Shown: positions 10,074 through 20,903, counted from the stretch's first letter. The stretch is 64,000 nt of DNA from Mycobacterium triplex (GCF_000689255.1 NZ_HG964446.1:5195739-5259738), one strand, 5' to 3'. The notes: a model not told the origin generated them from the letters alone. Made by a program: numbers and translations.

Positions 10074-11033
10074 GTGACCGTTAGGGTGCCACGTCTTTCG
10101 ACAATCGCCCTGGCCACGGCGGGCGCAGTCGCCTCGACAGGTACTGCCTATCTGGGGGCGCGGAACTTGCTCGTCGGCCAGGCGACGCACGCGCGCACCG
10201 TCATCCCCAGGGCCTGGGACATCCCGCCCCGCGCCGACGGCGTGTACTCACCCGGCGGCGGCCCGGTGGAACGCTGGCAGCGCGGCATGTCCGCGGATCT
10301 GCACCTGATGATCTTCGGCGACTCGACCGCCACCGGATACGGCTGCGCGAGCGCCGAAGAAGTGCCGGGTGTGTTGATCGCGCGCGGCCTCGCCGAGCAG
10401 ACCGGCAAGCGTATTCGGTTGAGCACCAAGGCAATTGTCGGCGCCACCTCGAAGGGCGTCTGCGGGCAGGTCGACGCGATGTTCGTGGCCGGGTCACCGC
10501 CGGACGCGGCCGTGATGATGATCGGCGCCAACGACGTGACCGCCCTGAACGGGATCAGCCAGTCCGCGCGACGGCTGGGCCGCACGGTGCGCAAGCTGCG
10601 TTCGCGGGGCGCGGTGGTGGTGGTCGGTACCTGCCCGGATCTGGGCGTGATCTCCGCGATCCCCCAGCCGCTGCGGTCGCTGGCACACGCGCGGACCCGA
10701 CAGCTCGCCCGCGCGCAGTCCGCGGCGGTGCGGTCCGCCGGCGGCGTGCCGGTACCGCTGGCGAACCTGCTGGCTCCCCAATTCCGCGCCACTCCCGAGC
10801 TGATGTTCTCCGCCGACGGCTTCCACCCCTCGCCGACCGCGTACGCCTTGGCCGCCGCGCAGCTACTGGTGGCGCTCTGCGATGCGCTGGGCGAAGAGAT
10901 CGAGGGCCCGGTGCTGAACCTGGCCGCGCGCGCCGAGACACCCATGGTCAGCGGCGGCCACACCCCGCTCAGCGCCATGTCGCGGCTGTGGCGGCGCCCA
11001 GCGCACAGCGAGGCCGCCCCGTCGTCGAACTGA
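10074..11033 (+). CDS. SGNH/GDSL esterase with N-terminal membrane anchor
   Basis: 319 residues. A hydrophobic signal or anchor lies at about 9-28 without a lipobox. SGNH blocks are clear: G-D-S at 82-84 (catalytic S84), G-A-N-D near 150 and D-G-F-H-P-S near 247-252 giving the Asp/His of the triad. GTG start at 10074. It is predicted to act on esters outside the membrane. Rv1075c, its positional counterpart, has been described as a GDSL esterase. The 221-base region shared with the divergent LipU-like gene holds an AT-richer stretch (about 9935-10010) likely to contain both promoters, though no hexamer can be assigned. Confidence 0.88.
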   Translation: MTVRVPRLSTIALATAGAVASTGTAYLGARNLLVGQATHARTVIPRAWDIPPRADGVYSPGGGPVERWQRGMSADLHLMIFGDSTATGYGCASAEEVPGVLIARGLAEQTGKRIRLSTKAIVGATSKGVCGQVDAMFVAGSPPDAAVMMIGANDVTALNGISQSARRLGRTVRKLRSRGAVVVVGTCPDLGVISAIPQPLRSLAHARTRQLARAQSAAVRSAGGVPVPLANLLAPQFRATPELMFSADGFHPSPTAYALAAAQLLVALCDALGEEIEGPVLNLAARAETPMVSGGHTPLSAMSRLWRRPAHSEAAPSSN

Positions 11034-11123
11034 CCAATCGGCCCCGTCTAGATTTGCCTTAGCCCGTCGGGGTGGATGTGCCACCCGTACTTCACGCGAG
11101 CGAACATCTTGGAGGGAACCGTC

Positions 11124-12341
<1,218 letters not shown>

Positions 12342-12358
12342 CTGTTTGAGTCAGCGTT

Positions 12359-12395
12359 GCGTGTGCGCCCCGGGCTTCGCGTGTGCGCCCCGGGC
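12359..12395 (+). repeat. 17-bp tandem direct repeat, two copies
   Basis: GCGTGTGCGCCCCGGGC occurs at 12359-12375 and again at 12379-12395 (period 20, TTC spacer). It leads straight into the dispersed GC-rich repeat that follows, in the fadA3/Bax-inhibitor convergent gap. Confidence 0.75.
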
Positions 12396-12455
12396 GGCGA
12401 CACGCCGGGCGGGGCCGCCGCAGCCGCACACGCAAAACCGCAGACGCACGCTCGA
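12391..12455 (+). repeat. dispersed intergenic repeat, copy 1
   Basis: A stretch of about 65 bases containing CGACACGCCGG, GGCCGCCGC, CCGCACAC, AAAACC and CTCGA in that order. The same ordered blocks occur at 49243-49311. Both copies lie downstream of a plus-strand gene in a convergent gap and are non-coding. A partly similar segment (GCGGCCAGGGCGTCG, GCACACTCG) follows at about 12484-12511. Confidence 0.65.
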
Positions 12456-12540
12456 CGTGGCCGGGGCGCGGGGCTGCGAATGTGCGGCCAGGGCGTCGCA
12501 GCTGCACACTCGCACCGGCCGAGACCGCTCCAGCGCAGAC

Positions 12541-12574
12541 AAGAGCCGGCACGCCCATGGGTGTGCCGGCTCTT
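12541..12574. terminator. strong hairpin between convergent fadA3 and Bax-inhibitor genes
   Basis: A near-perfect 34-base palindrome: AAGAGCCGGCACGCCC pairs with GGGTGTGCCGGCTCTT (one G-U), with a very short apex. It ends 10 bases before the stop of the minus-strand Bax-inhibitor gene and can work on both strands; the T-tract is weak on both sides. Confidence 0.75.
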
Positions 12575-12584
12575 CCCGTGAAAA

Positions 12585-13430
12585 CTAATCGTTCTGCAGA
12601 TAACTGAGCAGACGCAGGATCTCGAGGTACAGCCAGACCAGCGTCACGGTCAGGCCGAGCGCAATGCCCCACGCCGCCTTCTCGGGCGCTCCCGCGCGAA
12701 TCATCTGGTCGGCCGCGTCGAAGTCGATCAGGAAGCTGAACGCGGCGATACCGATCACGACCAGCGAAAACAGGATCGCCAGCGGTCCGCCGCTGCGCAG
12801 GCCCAGACCCGCTCCGCCGCCGACACCGAACATGCCGAGCACCAGGTTGCCGATCATCAGGGCCAGCGCACCGAACATCGCGCCGACCACCCAGCGGGTG
12901 AACTTGGGAGTGACCCGGATGGCGCCGGTCTTGTAGACGACGAGCATGCCGAAGAACACCCCGAAGGTGCCCAGGACCGCCTCACCGATCAGCGCGCCGG
13001 CGTTGACGTTCGACACTTGGAAGTTGGCGAAGACGAACGAGACCGCGCCCAGGAACAGGCCCTCGAGGACGGCGTAGCTCAGCACGATCCCCGGGTTGTC
13101 CTGCTTGCGGCCGAACGTCGCGATCATCACCAGCACGAAACCGCCGAGCGCCCCGATCAGGGTCAGCGGCATCGCCAGCGCGAGATTGTTGGCCACCAGG
13201 AAGTAGGAGACGATCGCCGAGACGGTCAGCACGCCCAGCGTGATGCCGGTCTTGGTGACGACGTCGTCGATGGTCACCGGACGGGTGGCCTTGGCCTCCT
13301 GGTATGGAGCCTGGTAGGGGTCAGCTTGGTAGTACCCCTGCTGCATCTGGGCCGCGCCAGTGCCGAATTGCGCGTATCCGCCGCCCTGCTTGGGCAGCGA
13401 ACGAAATACCGGGTTACTGGTCTCCCGCAC
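12585..13430 (-). CDS. Bax inhibitor-1/YccA family membrane protein
   Basis: 281 residues with a polar Tyr/Gln/Pro-rich N-terminal 75 residues and then seven hydrophobic segments ending in an L-L-S-Y-L-Q-N-D tail. This is the BI-1 family (UPF0005), thought to be pH- and calcium-sensitive membrane proteins; the bacterial role is unclear. ATG at 13430. Corresponds to Rv1072 by position. A counterpart of Rv1073, which I recall as lying next to it in H37Rv, is absent here. Confidence 0.85.
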   Translation of the reverse strand: MRETSNPVFRSLPKQGGGYAQFGTGAAQMQQGYYQADPYQAPYQEAKATRPVTIDDVVTKTGITLGVLTVSAIVSYFLVANNLALAMPLTLIGALGGFVLVMIATFGRKQDNPGIVLSYAVLEGLFLGAVSFVFANFQVSNVNAGALIGEAVLGTFGVFFGMLVVYKTGAIRVTPKFTRWVVGAMFGALALMIGNLVLGMFGVGGGAGLGLRSGGPLAILFSLVVIGIAAFSFLIDFDAADQMIRAGAPEKAAWGIALGLTVTLVWLYLEILRLLSYLQND

Positions 13431-13655
13431 CGTCGGATCCTCTCCTAAGACTGTGGCTCGAGCTGTGCGAACACTTGCTCAACGAACAGCCGCCTTTCCA
13501 GGTTCCCAGCGGAACTGGTTATTTCAGGGTATATCCGGGCTCGGTGACTGTCGTCGGCTCAAACATAATCCTTACCCGCGGGCATCGCCTCGGTTGTCAC
13601 GATCTAGATTGCTGGTCAAGGCCCAGAAGTCATCGCCGCGACACCCTGGGCACAG

Positions 13656-14738
13656 ATGCCGACCCGGAAATCGATGAAAGGCTGGCGCGTGACCGAAGGC
13701 GCGACCGACAAATCCGACGAGATTTTGACCCGTGTCGACAATGGCGTCGGCCTGATCACGCTCAACCGCCCCAAGGCCATCAACTCGCTGAACCAGACGA
13801 TGGTCGACGTGCTGGGCCCGCTGCTCACGCGGTGGGAAAACGACGATTCGGTGCGCGCGGTGGTGCTGTCCGGCGCCGGCGAGCGCGGGTTGTGCGCCGG
13901 CGGCGACGTGGTCGCGGTCTACCACAGCGCCCGCAAGGACGGCGTCGAGGTACGCAAATTCTGGCGCGACGAGTATCTGCTCAACGGCCAGATCGGCCGC
14001 TTCCCCAAGCCCTACGTGTCGTTGATGGACGGCATCGTGATGGGCGGCGGTGTCGGCGTCAGCGCGCACGGCAGCGTCCGGGTGGTGACCGAAAAGTCCA
14101 AGATCGCAATGCCAGAGGTCGGCATCGGCTTCATCCCCGACGTCGGCGGCGCGTTTCTGCTGTCCCGGGCGCCGGGCGCGCTCGGCTTATACGCCGGCAT
14201 GACCGGCGCGCCGTTCGACGGCGCGGACGCCATCGCGCTGGGATTCGCCGACCACTACATCGGCCACGACCAACTCGAGGCGTTCACCGCGGCCGTCGTG
14301 TCGGGCGACGTCGACAGTGCGCTGGCCGCACACGCCGTCGAGCCGCCGTCCAGTGAGCTTGTTGCGCAACGAGATTGGATCGACGAATGCTTCGCCGGCG
14401 ACACCGTGGCGGACATCATCGCGGCCCTGCGCACCCATGACGCCGAACCAGCGCACGCCGCCGCCGACCTGATCGCCACCCGATCCCCCATCGCAGTGTC
14501 GGTGACGCTGGAGGCGGTGCGCCGGGCGGCGAAGATGGAAACGCTGGAAGACGTTCTGGTTCAAGACTATCGAGTATCGTCGGCCTCTGCGCGCTCCCAC
14601 GACCTGGTGGAAGGCATTCGCGCGCAGATCATCGACAAAGATCGCAATCCGAAGTGGTCGCCGCCGACCTTGGCCGGGGTCTCCGCGGCCGACATCGACG
14701 CGTATTTCGCGCCGGTCGACGACGACCTGAGATTCTAG
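13656..14738 (+). CDS. echA9: enoyl-CoA hydratase/isomerase family, 3-hydroxyisobutyryl-CoA hydrolase type
   Basis: Up to 360 residues; the true start may be the GTG at 13689 (V-T-E-G-A-T-D), giving 349. Crotonase fold: C-A-G-G-D near 88-92 of the long form forms the oxyanion region, and M-G-G-G-V-G-V plus P-E-V-G-I-G-F-I-P-D carry the second block and the catalytic Glu/Asp seen in HIBYL-CoA hydrolases. That subfamily also explains the extra 80-90 C-terminal residues compared with EchA8. It may release 3-hydroxyisobutyrate in valine breakdown. The next crotonase gene starts 12 bases downstream, so the pair is one operon. Confidence 0.87.
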   Translation: MPTRKSMKGWRVTEGATDKSDEILTRVDNGVGLITLNRPKAINSLNQTMVDVLGPLLTRWENDDSVRAVVLSGAGERGLCAGGDVVAVYHSARKDGVEVRKFWRDEYLLNGQIGRFPKPYVSLMDGIVMGGGVGVSAHGSVRVVTEKSKIAMPEVGIGFIPDVGGAFLLSRAPGALGLYAGMTGAPFDGADAIALGFADHYIGHDQLEAFTAAVVSGDVDSALAAHAVEPPSSELVAQRDWIDECFAGDTVADIIAALRTHDAEPAHAAADLIATRSPIAVSVTLEAVRRAAKMETLEDVLVQDYRVSSASARSHDLVEGIRAQIIDKDRNPKWSPPTLAGVSAADIDAYFAPVDDDLRF

Positions 14739-14750
14739 AAAGGCGATGGG

Positions 14751-15536
14751 GTGAGCGAGACAACGTACGAAACCATCCTCGTCGAGCGCGACGAGCGGGT
14801 CGGGATCATCACGCTGAACCGGCCGCAGGCGCTCAACGCGCTCAACAGCCAGGTGATGAACGAAGTCACCAGCGCGGCAACCGAATTCGATAACGATTCG
14901 GGTATCGGGGCGATCATCATCACCGGCGCGGGCGGCAAGGCGTTCGCGGCGGGTGCCGACATCAAGGAGATGGCCGGGCTGAGCTTCGCCGACGCGTTCG
15001 GCTCCGACTTCTTCGCCACCTGGGGCAAGTTGGCCGCCGTCCGCACCCCGACCATCGCCGCGGTGGCCGGATACGCACTGGGCGGTGGCTGCGAGCTGGC
15101 GATGATGTGCGATCTGCTGATCGCCGCGGACACCGCGAAGTTCGGCCAGCCCGAGATCAAACTCGGTGTGCTGCCGGGCATGGGCGGTTCGCAGCGTCTC
15201 ACGCGCGCCATCGGAAAGGCCAAGGCGATGGACCTGATCCTGACCGGTCGCACCATCGGCGCCGACGAGGCCGAACGCAGCGGGCTGGTTTCGCGGGTGG
15301 TGCCGGCCGACGATCTGCTCACCGAGGCCAAGGCCGTCGCCACCACCATTTCGCAAATGTCGCTTTCAGCGTCCCGAATGGCCAAAGAAGCCGTCAACCG
15401 CGCCTTCGAATCGAGCCTGGCCGAGGGGCTGCTCTACGAACGACGGTTGTTCCATTCGACTTTCGCGACCCATGATCAGTCCGAGGGAATGGCGGCATTC
15501 GTCGAGAAGCGAGATCCCAACTTCACGCATCGCTAA
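14751..15536 (+). CDS. echA8: enoyl-CoA hydratase
   Basis: 261 residues, GTG start preceded by AAAGGCGATGG. Both catalytic glutamates of a true hydratase are present: E115 in G-G-G-C-E-L-A and E135 in Q-P-E-I-K-L-G. The oxyanion segment A-A-G-A-D-I-K-E-M lies at about 66-74. It hydrates trans-2-enoyl-CoA in beta-oxidation. It follows echA9 closely, and nine bases later the membrane hydrolase gene begins, so the three may be co-transcribed. Confidence 0.92.
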   Translation: MSETTYETILVERDERVGIITLNRPQALNALNSQVMNEVTSAATEFDNDSGIGAIIITGAGGKAFAAGADIKEMAGLSFADAFGSDFFATWGKLAAVRTPTIAAVAGYALGGGCELAMMCDLLIAADTAKFGQPEIKLGVLPGMGGSQRLTRAIGKAKAMDLILTGRTIGADEAERSGLVSRVVPADDLLTEAKAVATTISQMSLSASRMAKEAVNRAFESSLAEGLLYERRLFHSTFATHDQSEGMAAFVEKRDPNFTHR

Positions 15537-15545
15537 GATGCCCCC

Positions 15546-17325
15546 ATGAGCGAGCCAGGTTCTGTGACCGGCACCGACGACCAATCAGCCGCCGGCGCAG
15601 CCCAACTCGCGGGCCCGCAGGCGGACCTCGCCACCAAACCCGACACAGACCAAGAAAACCCCGACGCGACCGGGCTGGTGGACATCGCGACCAAGCCATT
15701 TTGGGTTCGTCATTACACCTTCACCGGCACCACGGTCGGTCTGATCTTCATCTGGTTCTCGATGACGCCGTCGCTGCTGCCGCGCGGCGCGATTTTCCAG
15801 GCGTTGGTCAGCGGGTTCTCCGGTGCCATCGGCTATGGGCTGGGCGTCTTTTCGGTCTGGCTGGTCCGATACATGCGCACCAAGAACTACAGCCCGCCGC
15901 CGCCGCGCTGGGCCTGGAAGGTATTGATCCCGGTCGCCCTGGTGGTCCAGGTGCTGATGGCGATCTGGTTCCACGTCTGGCAGGACGACGTGCGCGACCT
16001 GATGGGGATCGCGCACCTGAAGTGGTACGACTACCCGACGGCCGCGGTCCTGTCCGTCATCGTGCTGTTCACCGTGGTCGAAATCGGCCAAGCGATCCGG
16101 ATGCTGGTCAGTTTCCTTGTGGGACAACTGGACCGGATCGCACCGTTTCGCCTCTCGGTGACCATCGTGGTGCTGCTGCTCGTGGTATTGACGATCACCG
16201 TGCTCAACGGCGTCGTGCTCAAGTTCGCGATGCGCACCATGAACAACACCTTCGCCACGACCAACAACGAAATGAATCCCGCGATCGCCACGCCGAAAAG
16301 CCCGCTGCGATCCGGTGGTCCGCAGTCGCTGGTGTCGTGGGAATCGTTGGGCCACCAGGGCCGCATCTTCGTCAGCGGCGGCCCGACCGTCGAAGCGCTG
16401 ACCAAGTTCAACGGAGCCCCGGCCGCCGAGCCGATTCGTGCCTACGCCGGTCTGAATTCCGCCGACGGCATCACCGCGGCCGCCGAGCTGGCGGCGCGCG
16501 AACTGCAGCGCGAAGGCGGCTTACAGCGCGAAATCGTCGCGGTCGCAACGACTACCGGGACCGGCTGGATCAACGAAGCCGAAGCCTCGGCGCTGGAGTA
16601 CATGTACAACGGCGACACCGCCATCGTCAGCATGCAGTACTCGTTCCTGCCGAGCTGGCTCTCCTTTCTGGTGGACAAGGAGAACGCCCGCCACGCCGGC
16701 CAGGCACTGTTCGAGGCCGTCGACAGGCTGATCCGGCAACTGCCCGAGGGACAACGCCCCAAGCTCGTGGTGTTCGGCGAGAGCCTGGGCTCGTTCGGCG
16801 GTGAGGCACCGTTCATGAGCCTCAACAACGTGTTGGCCCGCACCGACGGCGCCCTGTTCAGCGGGCCGACGTTCAACAACACGATCTGGACGGATCTGAC
16901 CGCCACCCGAGACGCCGGTTCACCGGAGTGGTTGCCCATCTACAACGACGGTCACAACGTCCGATTCGTCGCGCGCCCAAGCAATCTGGACCGCCCCAAG
17001 GACCCGTGGGGCGGCCCGCGGGTGGTGTATCTGCAGCACGCCTCCGACCCGATCGCCTGGTGGACACCGGATCTGCTGTTCAGCGAGCCGGATTGGCTTC
17101 GCGAACGGCGGGGCTACGACGTGCTGCCGGAAACGCGTTGGATCCCGGTGGTGACTTTTCCTGCAAGTGTCCGCGGACATGGCGGTTGCCGTGGATGTGC
17201 CCGACGGGCACGGCCACCGCTACGTCGCCGACGTCGCGAACGGCTGGGCGGCGGTGTTGTCACCGCCGGGGTGGACGCCGGCGAAGACCGAGCGGCTGCG
17301 ACCGTTGTTGCACGCCAACGATTAG
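15546..17325 (+). pseudogene. membrane alpha/beta-hydrolase (Rv1069c type), apparent 1-base frameshift near the 3' end
   Basis: The N-terminal half has about five membrane segments (residues 55-240); the C-terminal half is an alpha/beta-hydrolase domain with nucleophile elbow G-E-S-L-G near 415. Reading is normal to residue about 535 (I-P-V-V-T-F), then at the T run 17156-17159 (GACTTTTCC) it passes into an Arg/Gly-rich nonsense frame that runs to 17432 across the opposite gene. Removing one T restores a sensible tail that begins L-Q-V-S-A-D-M-A-V-A and ends at the TAG 17323-17325, one base before the convergent gene's stop. The restored product would be about 592 residues. Sequence error or real mutation cannot be told apart here. 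Confidence 0.8.
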
Positions 17326-17757
17326 CTAGAGCCAGCGGCGGGCGGGCGCCCCGGCATTGGTCAGCACTTGCGGATCCCCGGCCAATTCGGCGAGCACTCC
17401 GGCGCCGGCGAGCGCGTGGTAGCCGCCGATGACGTCGGTGGCCCGGTGCAGCCCGATGTCGAGCAGCGCGGCCGCGGCCAAGCTGGAGGTGTAGCCCTCC
17501 GAACACACGATCACCCACTCGACGTCGTCGCCGACGGCCTCCGGCAGGCGGGCGTCACTGGTCGGGTCGCACCGCCATTCCAGGACGTTGCGTTCGATCA
17601 CCAACGCCCCCGGCACCTCCCCCTCGCGGAAACGCTGCGCTTGCGGCCGGATATCGACGAGCACCGCCCCGCGGCGCAGCGCGTCGGGCACCTCGGCGGC
17701 TGCGAGCCGGCGAAAGCGGCGCCGCGCGGATCTCAACACCACGTCGATACGGCTCAT
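17326..17757 (-). CDS. rhodanese-like sulfurtransferase
   Basis: 143 residues with one rhodanese domain at about 20-125. The active-site loop is C-S-E-G-Y-T with C85 as the sulfur carrier; D35-I-R-P is the usual structural motif. It would transfer sulfane sulfur to an acceptor thiol. The start overlaps the stop of the cysteine-dioxygenase-like gene by four bases (17754-17757), so the two sulfur-handling proteins are coupled. Matches Rv1066. Confidence 0.88.
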   Translation of the reverse strand: MSRIDVVLRSARRRFRRLAAAEVPDALRRGAVLVDIRPQAQRFREGEVPGALVIERNVLEWRCDPTSDARLPEAVGDDVEWVIVCSEGYTSSLAAAALLDIGLHRATDVIGGYHALAGAGVLAELAGDPQVLTNAGAPARRWL

Positions 17758-18353
17758 TGCGTCCCCTCCGGTTGATCGGTCAGTTCGGTGCGCCGGCGGC
17801 GCAACCTGCTGCCCGCGGTGACCTCGTAGTACGACATCGCGCTCAGCGGCGGCGAATACGCGTGCACGCTCAGCGTCGGCGCCACCGGCGCCTTGATCGG
17901 GGTGACGGTCCCCGCCAGCGGGCGCGCCACCGGCCGGGGCGCCCAGACCACGTCGTGTACCCAGCCCAGCGGGAAGCCGGCCTGATCACCGGCATCGAGC
18001 CGGCGCCGCCGCAAGCTCCTTCCGTCCCAACGGAATTCGTTGAGCGATCCGGACACCACGGTCAGCGCGCCCAGCGACCCGCCGTGATCGTGCAATTCGG
18101 TGGCGTGCCCCGGAACCCAGCTGATCAGCCAGACGTCGAGTTCGTCGTCGCCGTGGATGCGGGTGAACCAGCGCTGCGAGTCCGGCACGCCGCCCGCGGG
18201 CAGCAGGTGGTCGCAGCGGCCGCTGAGCACATCGTCGGCGGCCTGATCGGTGGCGTGCAGCAGGTCGGGAACCCGCAGCCGGGTGGGCCCGGCGGAGGGC
18301 GGCGCGACGATCGGTGGGCGCAACGCGGCGGAACGGGCGACGGACACAGACAT
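17754..18353 (-). CDS. cysteine dioxygenase-like cupin
   Basis: About 199 residues. A cupin iron site is visible as H-x-T-E-L-H-D-H-G-G-S, giving a His-x-His pair, with a later histidine in the second cupin block. This is the bacterial cysteine dioxygenase type, oxidising cysteine to cysteine sulfinate. The ATG at 18353 (M-S-V-S-V-A-R) has a GGAG upstream; an in-frame ATG five codons earlier is less likely. Forms an operon with the rhodanese gene. Matches Rv1065. Confidence 0.85.
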   Translation of the reverse strand: MSVSVARSAALRPPIVAPPSAGPTRLRVPDLLHATDQAADDVLSGRCDHLLPAGGVPDSQRWFTRIHGDDELDVWLISWVPGHATELHDHGGSLGALTVVSGSLNEFRWDGRSLRRRRLDAGDQAGFPLGWVHDVVWAPRPVARPLAGTVTPIKAPVAPTLSVHAYSPPLSAMSYYEVTAGSRLRRRRTELTDQPEGTQ

Positions 18354-18465
18354 GGGAGAACTCCACAACGGATCGGATTGGGCGAGGAGGGCGCGTTAAG
18401 GCCGACAACACTCGCAAAATCCGAAGCGCTCCATCACGGCCGCCAGTGTTGCATAGATTGAGGCG

Positions 18466-18909
18466 GTGCGGTCGTACAGTCATCGCCCCCTGCTGTGGGG
18501 CGCACTCGTCGTGGCGGGTTCGATCGGACTGGCGGGGTGCTCGTCGGATGGCGCCCCCGCCGGCAAGGTCACGTCGTCGCCCCCGCAACTGTCGGCCGGC
18601 CCGCAGGGCGCCACCTCGGCGCCGGCGGGGGCCGTCGGTCTGTCCCCGGCCGGGGTGACAACCAGGGTCGATGTCCCCGCGGAATCGACCGAAGAGGAGT
18701 ACTACCAGGCCTGTCATGCCGCAAAGGTGTGGATGGAGGCCCGGCCCAACACCGGGGAATCCCAGTTCGAGCCGTATCTGGCGATGATCCAAACCTCGCC
18801 GACAGCCACCGCGGGCAGCTGGAACACCAGGTGGGTGGACCTGACGCCGGCGCGGCAGGCGGCGGTGATCACCGCCGCGCGAGCGGCCGCCAACGACGAA
18901 TGCGGCTAG
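18466..18909 (+). CDS. lpqV: LpqV-like lipoprotein
   Basis: 147 residues, GTG start. A signal peptide with lipobox L-A-G-C places the lipidated cysteine at 25; a Ser/Pro/Ala-rich linker follows to about 65, then a compact domain with one cysteine near 80 and another at the penultimate residue (N-D-E-C-G). It is exported and membrane-anchored. Position and type match Rv1064c. Function unknown. Confidence 0.83.
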   Translation: MRSYSHRPLLWGALVVAGSIGLAGCSSDGAPAGKVTSSPPQLSAGPQGATSAPAGAVGLSPAGVTTRVDVPAESTEEEYYQACHAAKVWMEARPNTGESQFEPYLAMIQTSPTATAGSWNTRWVDLTPARQAAVITAARAAANDECG

Positions 18910-19001
18910 CGTCCTTCGAACTCCTGCGCAATTGCGATCACGGTTGAAAAAAGTGCCGCCCCGACCCGGCGAGGGCCGGATCCGACACGCAAAATGTAGG
19001 G

Positions 19002-20033
19002 GTGTCTGGCGAAGCCGTCGCGCGTCGATCACCACGTCCCCGGGTCGCCGTGGCACTCGGGAGCGGTGGCGCCCGGGGCTACGCCCACATCGGGGTGATC
19101 GAGGCGCTGCAGGAGCGCGGCTTCGAGATCGTGGGGATCACCGGATCGTCGATGGGCGCGATGATCGGCGGACTGCAGGCCGCCGGGCGGCTGGCCGAGT
19201 TCGCCGACTGGGCGAAGTCGCTGACGCAACGCACCATCCTGCGGCTGCTCGACCCGTCGATCAGCGCGGCGGGGGTGATGCGGGCGGAAAAGATCCTCGA
19301 GGCGGTGCGCGACATCCTCGGCCCGGTGACAATCGAGGAGCTGCCGATCCCCTACACCGCGGTGGCGACCGACCTGCTGGCCGGTAAGTCGGTGTGGTTT
19401 CAGCACGGTCCGCTCGACCAGGCGATCCGGGCATCCATCGCGATTCCGGGGGTGATCCCTCCGCACGAAGTCGGTGGGCGGCTGCTCGCCGACGGCGGGA
19501 TCCTGGATCCGCTGCCGATGGCCCCGCTCGCGGCGGTCAATGCCGACCTGACCATCGCCGTGGGCGTCAGCGGTAGCGAGGTGATCGCGAAACGCGAGCC
19601 CGAGCCCGGCGCCACCGTCGAGTTGCTGAACCGCATGGTGCGCAGCACTACCGCGCTGCTGGACACGTCGGCCGTGCGGTCGCTGCTCGACCGGCCCACC
19701 GCGCGCGCCGTGTTGAGCCGCTTCGGCGCGGACACCGATCCGGACGAGTCCGGCGAGGACGACGCCGACGAGTTCGTCGAGGCGCCCGGGGTTCCGAAGC
19801 TGGGCAGCTTCGAGGTGATGTACCGGGCCTTCGACATCGCTCAGTCGGCGCTCACCCGCCACACGCTGTCGGCCTACCCACCCGACCTGTTGATCGAGGT
19901 ACCGCGTTCGACGTGCCGGAGCCTGGATTTCCACCGCGCAGCAGAGGTGATCGACGTCGGCCGGCTGCTGGCCGATCAGGCTCTCGATGCGCTCGAGCGC
20001 ACGGCCGATGAACCGCCCGCGATCGACGGCTGA
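19002..20033 (+). CDS. patatin-like phospholipase
   Basis: 343 residues, GTG start. Patatin blocks: glycine-rich oxyanion loop G-S-G-G-A-R-G at 20-26, nucleophile elbow G-S-S-M-G with S50, and the catalytic Asp in A-D-G-G near 167. No signal peptide. Predicted acyl-ester hydrolase on membrane lipids. It converges on a second patatin-like gene: its TGA and that gene's stop abut in TGATCA at 20031-20036. Matches Rv1063c. Confidence 0.88.
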   Translation: MSGEAVARRSPRPRVAVALGSGGARGYAHIGVIEALQERGFEIVGITGSSMGAMIGGLQAAGRLAEFADWAKSLTQRTILRLLDPSISAAGVMRAEKILEAVRDILGPVTIEELPIPYTAVATDLLAGKSVWFQHGPLDQAIRASIAIPGVIPPHEVGGRLLADGGILDPLPMAPLAAVNADLTIAVGVSGSEVIAKREPEPGATVELLNRMVRSTTALLDTSAVRSLLDRPTARAVLSRFGADTDPDESGEDDADEFVEAPGVPKLGSFEVMYRAFDIAQSALTRHTLSAYPPDLLIEVPRSTCRSLDFHRAAEVIDVGRLLADQALDALERTADEPPAIDG

Positions 20034-20903
20034 TCAGACGCCCAGGAACCGGGCCACGGCGGCGGCTTCGCGGCGGCCCTGTTCCCGTCCCGCAGCCGCC
20101 GAGCTGACGCGACAGCGCGGGTCTAACAGGTTGGGCCCGAACGCTTTCAACGAGTCGGCATCGGCGAATACCCCGAATGCCGTGCCGGCGAACGCCTCGA
20201 TCTCGGCGGCCGGCCCGTCGCTGAACGGCGCCGGGGCGTCGGGCGCCGAGGGCACCAGCACCACCGCCGCGTCGCAGTCGCGGGCGGCATCGAGGTTCAC
20301 CGAGCTGGCGATCCCACCGTCCATGTATCGCCGGCCGTCGATCGTCACCGGCGGCCACGCTCCCGGCACCGCGCAACTGGCCGCCACCGCATCGACGAGC
20401 TCCACCTGCGATTCGGAGTCGAAGACCACCAATTCGCCGGTGGCCGTGTCGATCGCGGTGATGCGCAGCGCGCGGCGCGGCCAGTCGTGCGACGGCAGAC
20501 GTTGCGCGATCACCCGGCGGCGGACCGGCTCGGGAACGGTCTTGGCGCCCAGCGCCACCGCCCCGATCCGCTGCATCTGCTGGCGCGTTCTGTCCAGCGA
20601 GTCGGCGTACGGCTCGGCCAGCGCGGTCAGGAACAGCTCGGTGATGGTCTCGACGTCGACGCCGGAGTCGATTTCGCCCGACTCCTCGCCGACTTGGCGC
20701 TCGAACAACGCCTCCAGTGTGGCACCGCTGCCGATCTGGGCGGCGACCGCCGAACCCGCCGACGTGCCGACCAGCACCTCCGAATCCAGCAGCAGCCGCG
20801 CCGCCGCCGGCGACTCGTCGGCGATGCCCTGCAGAATACCTGTCTCCCAAGCGATTCCGGCTATTCCTCCGCCGGCCAGCACCAGGGCACGTTTGGTGGT
20901 CAT
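20034..20903 (-). CDS. patatin-like phospholipase
   Basis: 289 residues. Glycine-rich loop G-G-G-I-A-G at 11-16, nucleophile elbow G-T-S-A-G with S48, and catalytic D-G-G near 197. It is only distantly similar to the facing patatin gene, so the two are not a recent duplication. The start is one base from the stop of the glutamine amidotransferase gene, so those two form an operon. Matches Rv1062. Confidence 0.87.
   Translation of the reverse strand: MTTKRALVLAGGGIAGIAWETGILQGIADESPAAARLLLDSEVLVGTSAGSAVAAQIGSGATLEALFERQVGEESGEIDSGVDVETITELFLTALAEPYADSLDRTRQQMQRIGAVALGAKTVPEPVRRRVIAQRLPSHDWPRRALRITAIDTATGELVVFDSESQVELVDAVAASCAVPGAWPPVTIDGRRYMDGGIASSVNLDAARDCDAAVVLVPSAPDAPAPFSDGPAAEIEAFAGTAFGVFADADSLKAFGPNLLDPRCRVSSAAAGREQGRREAAAVARFLGV

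Noticed and set aside
17160..17432. Arg-rich extension of the membrane hydrolase to 17432
   Set aside because: It is the wrong frame after a T-run slip and overlaps the convergent rhodanese gene; the other frame gives a normal C terminus at 17325.
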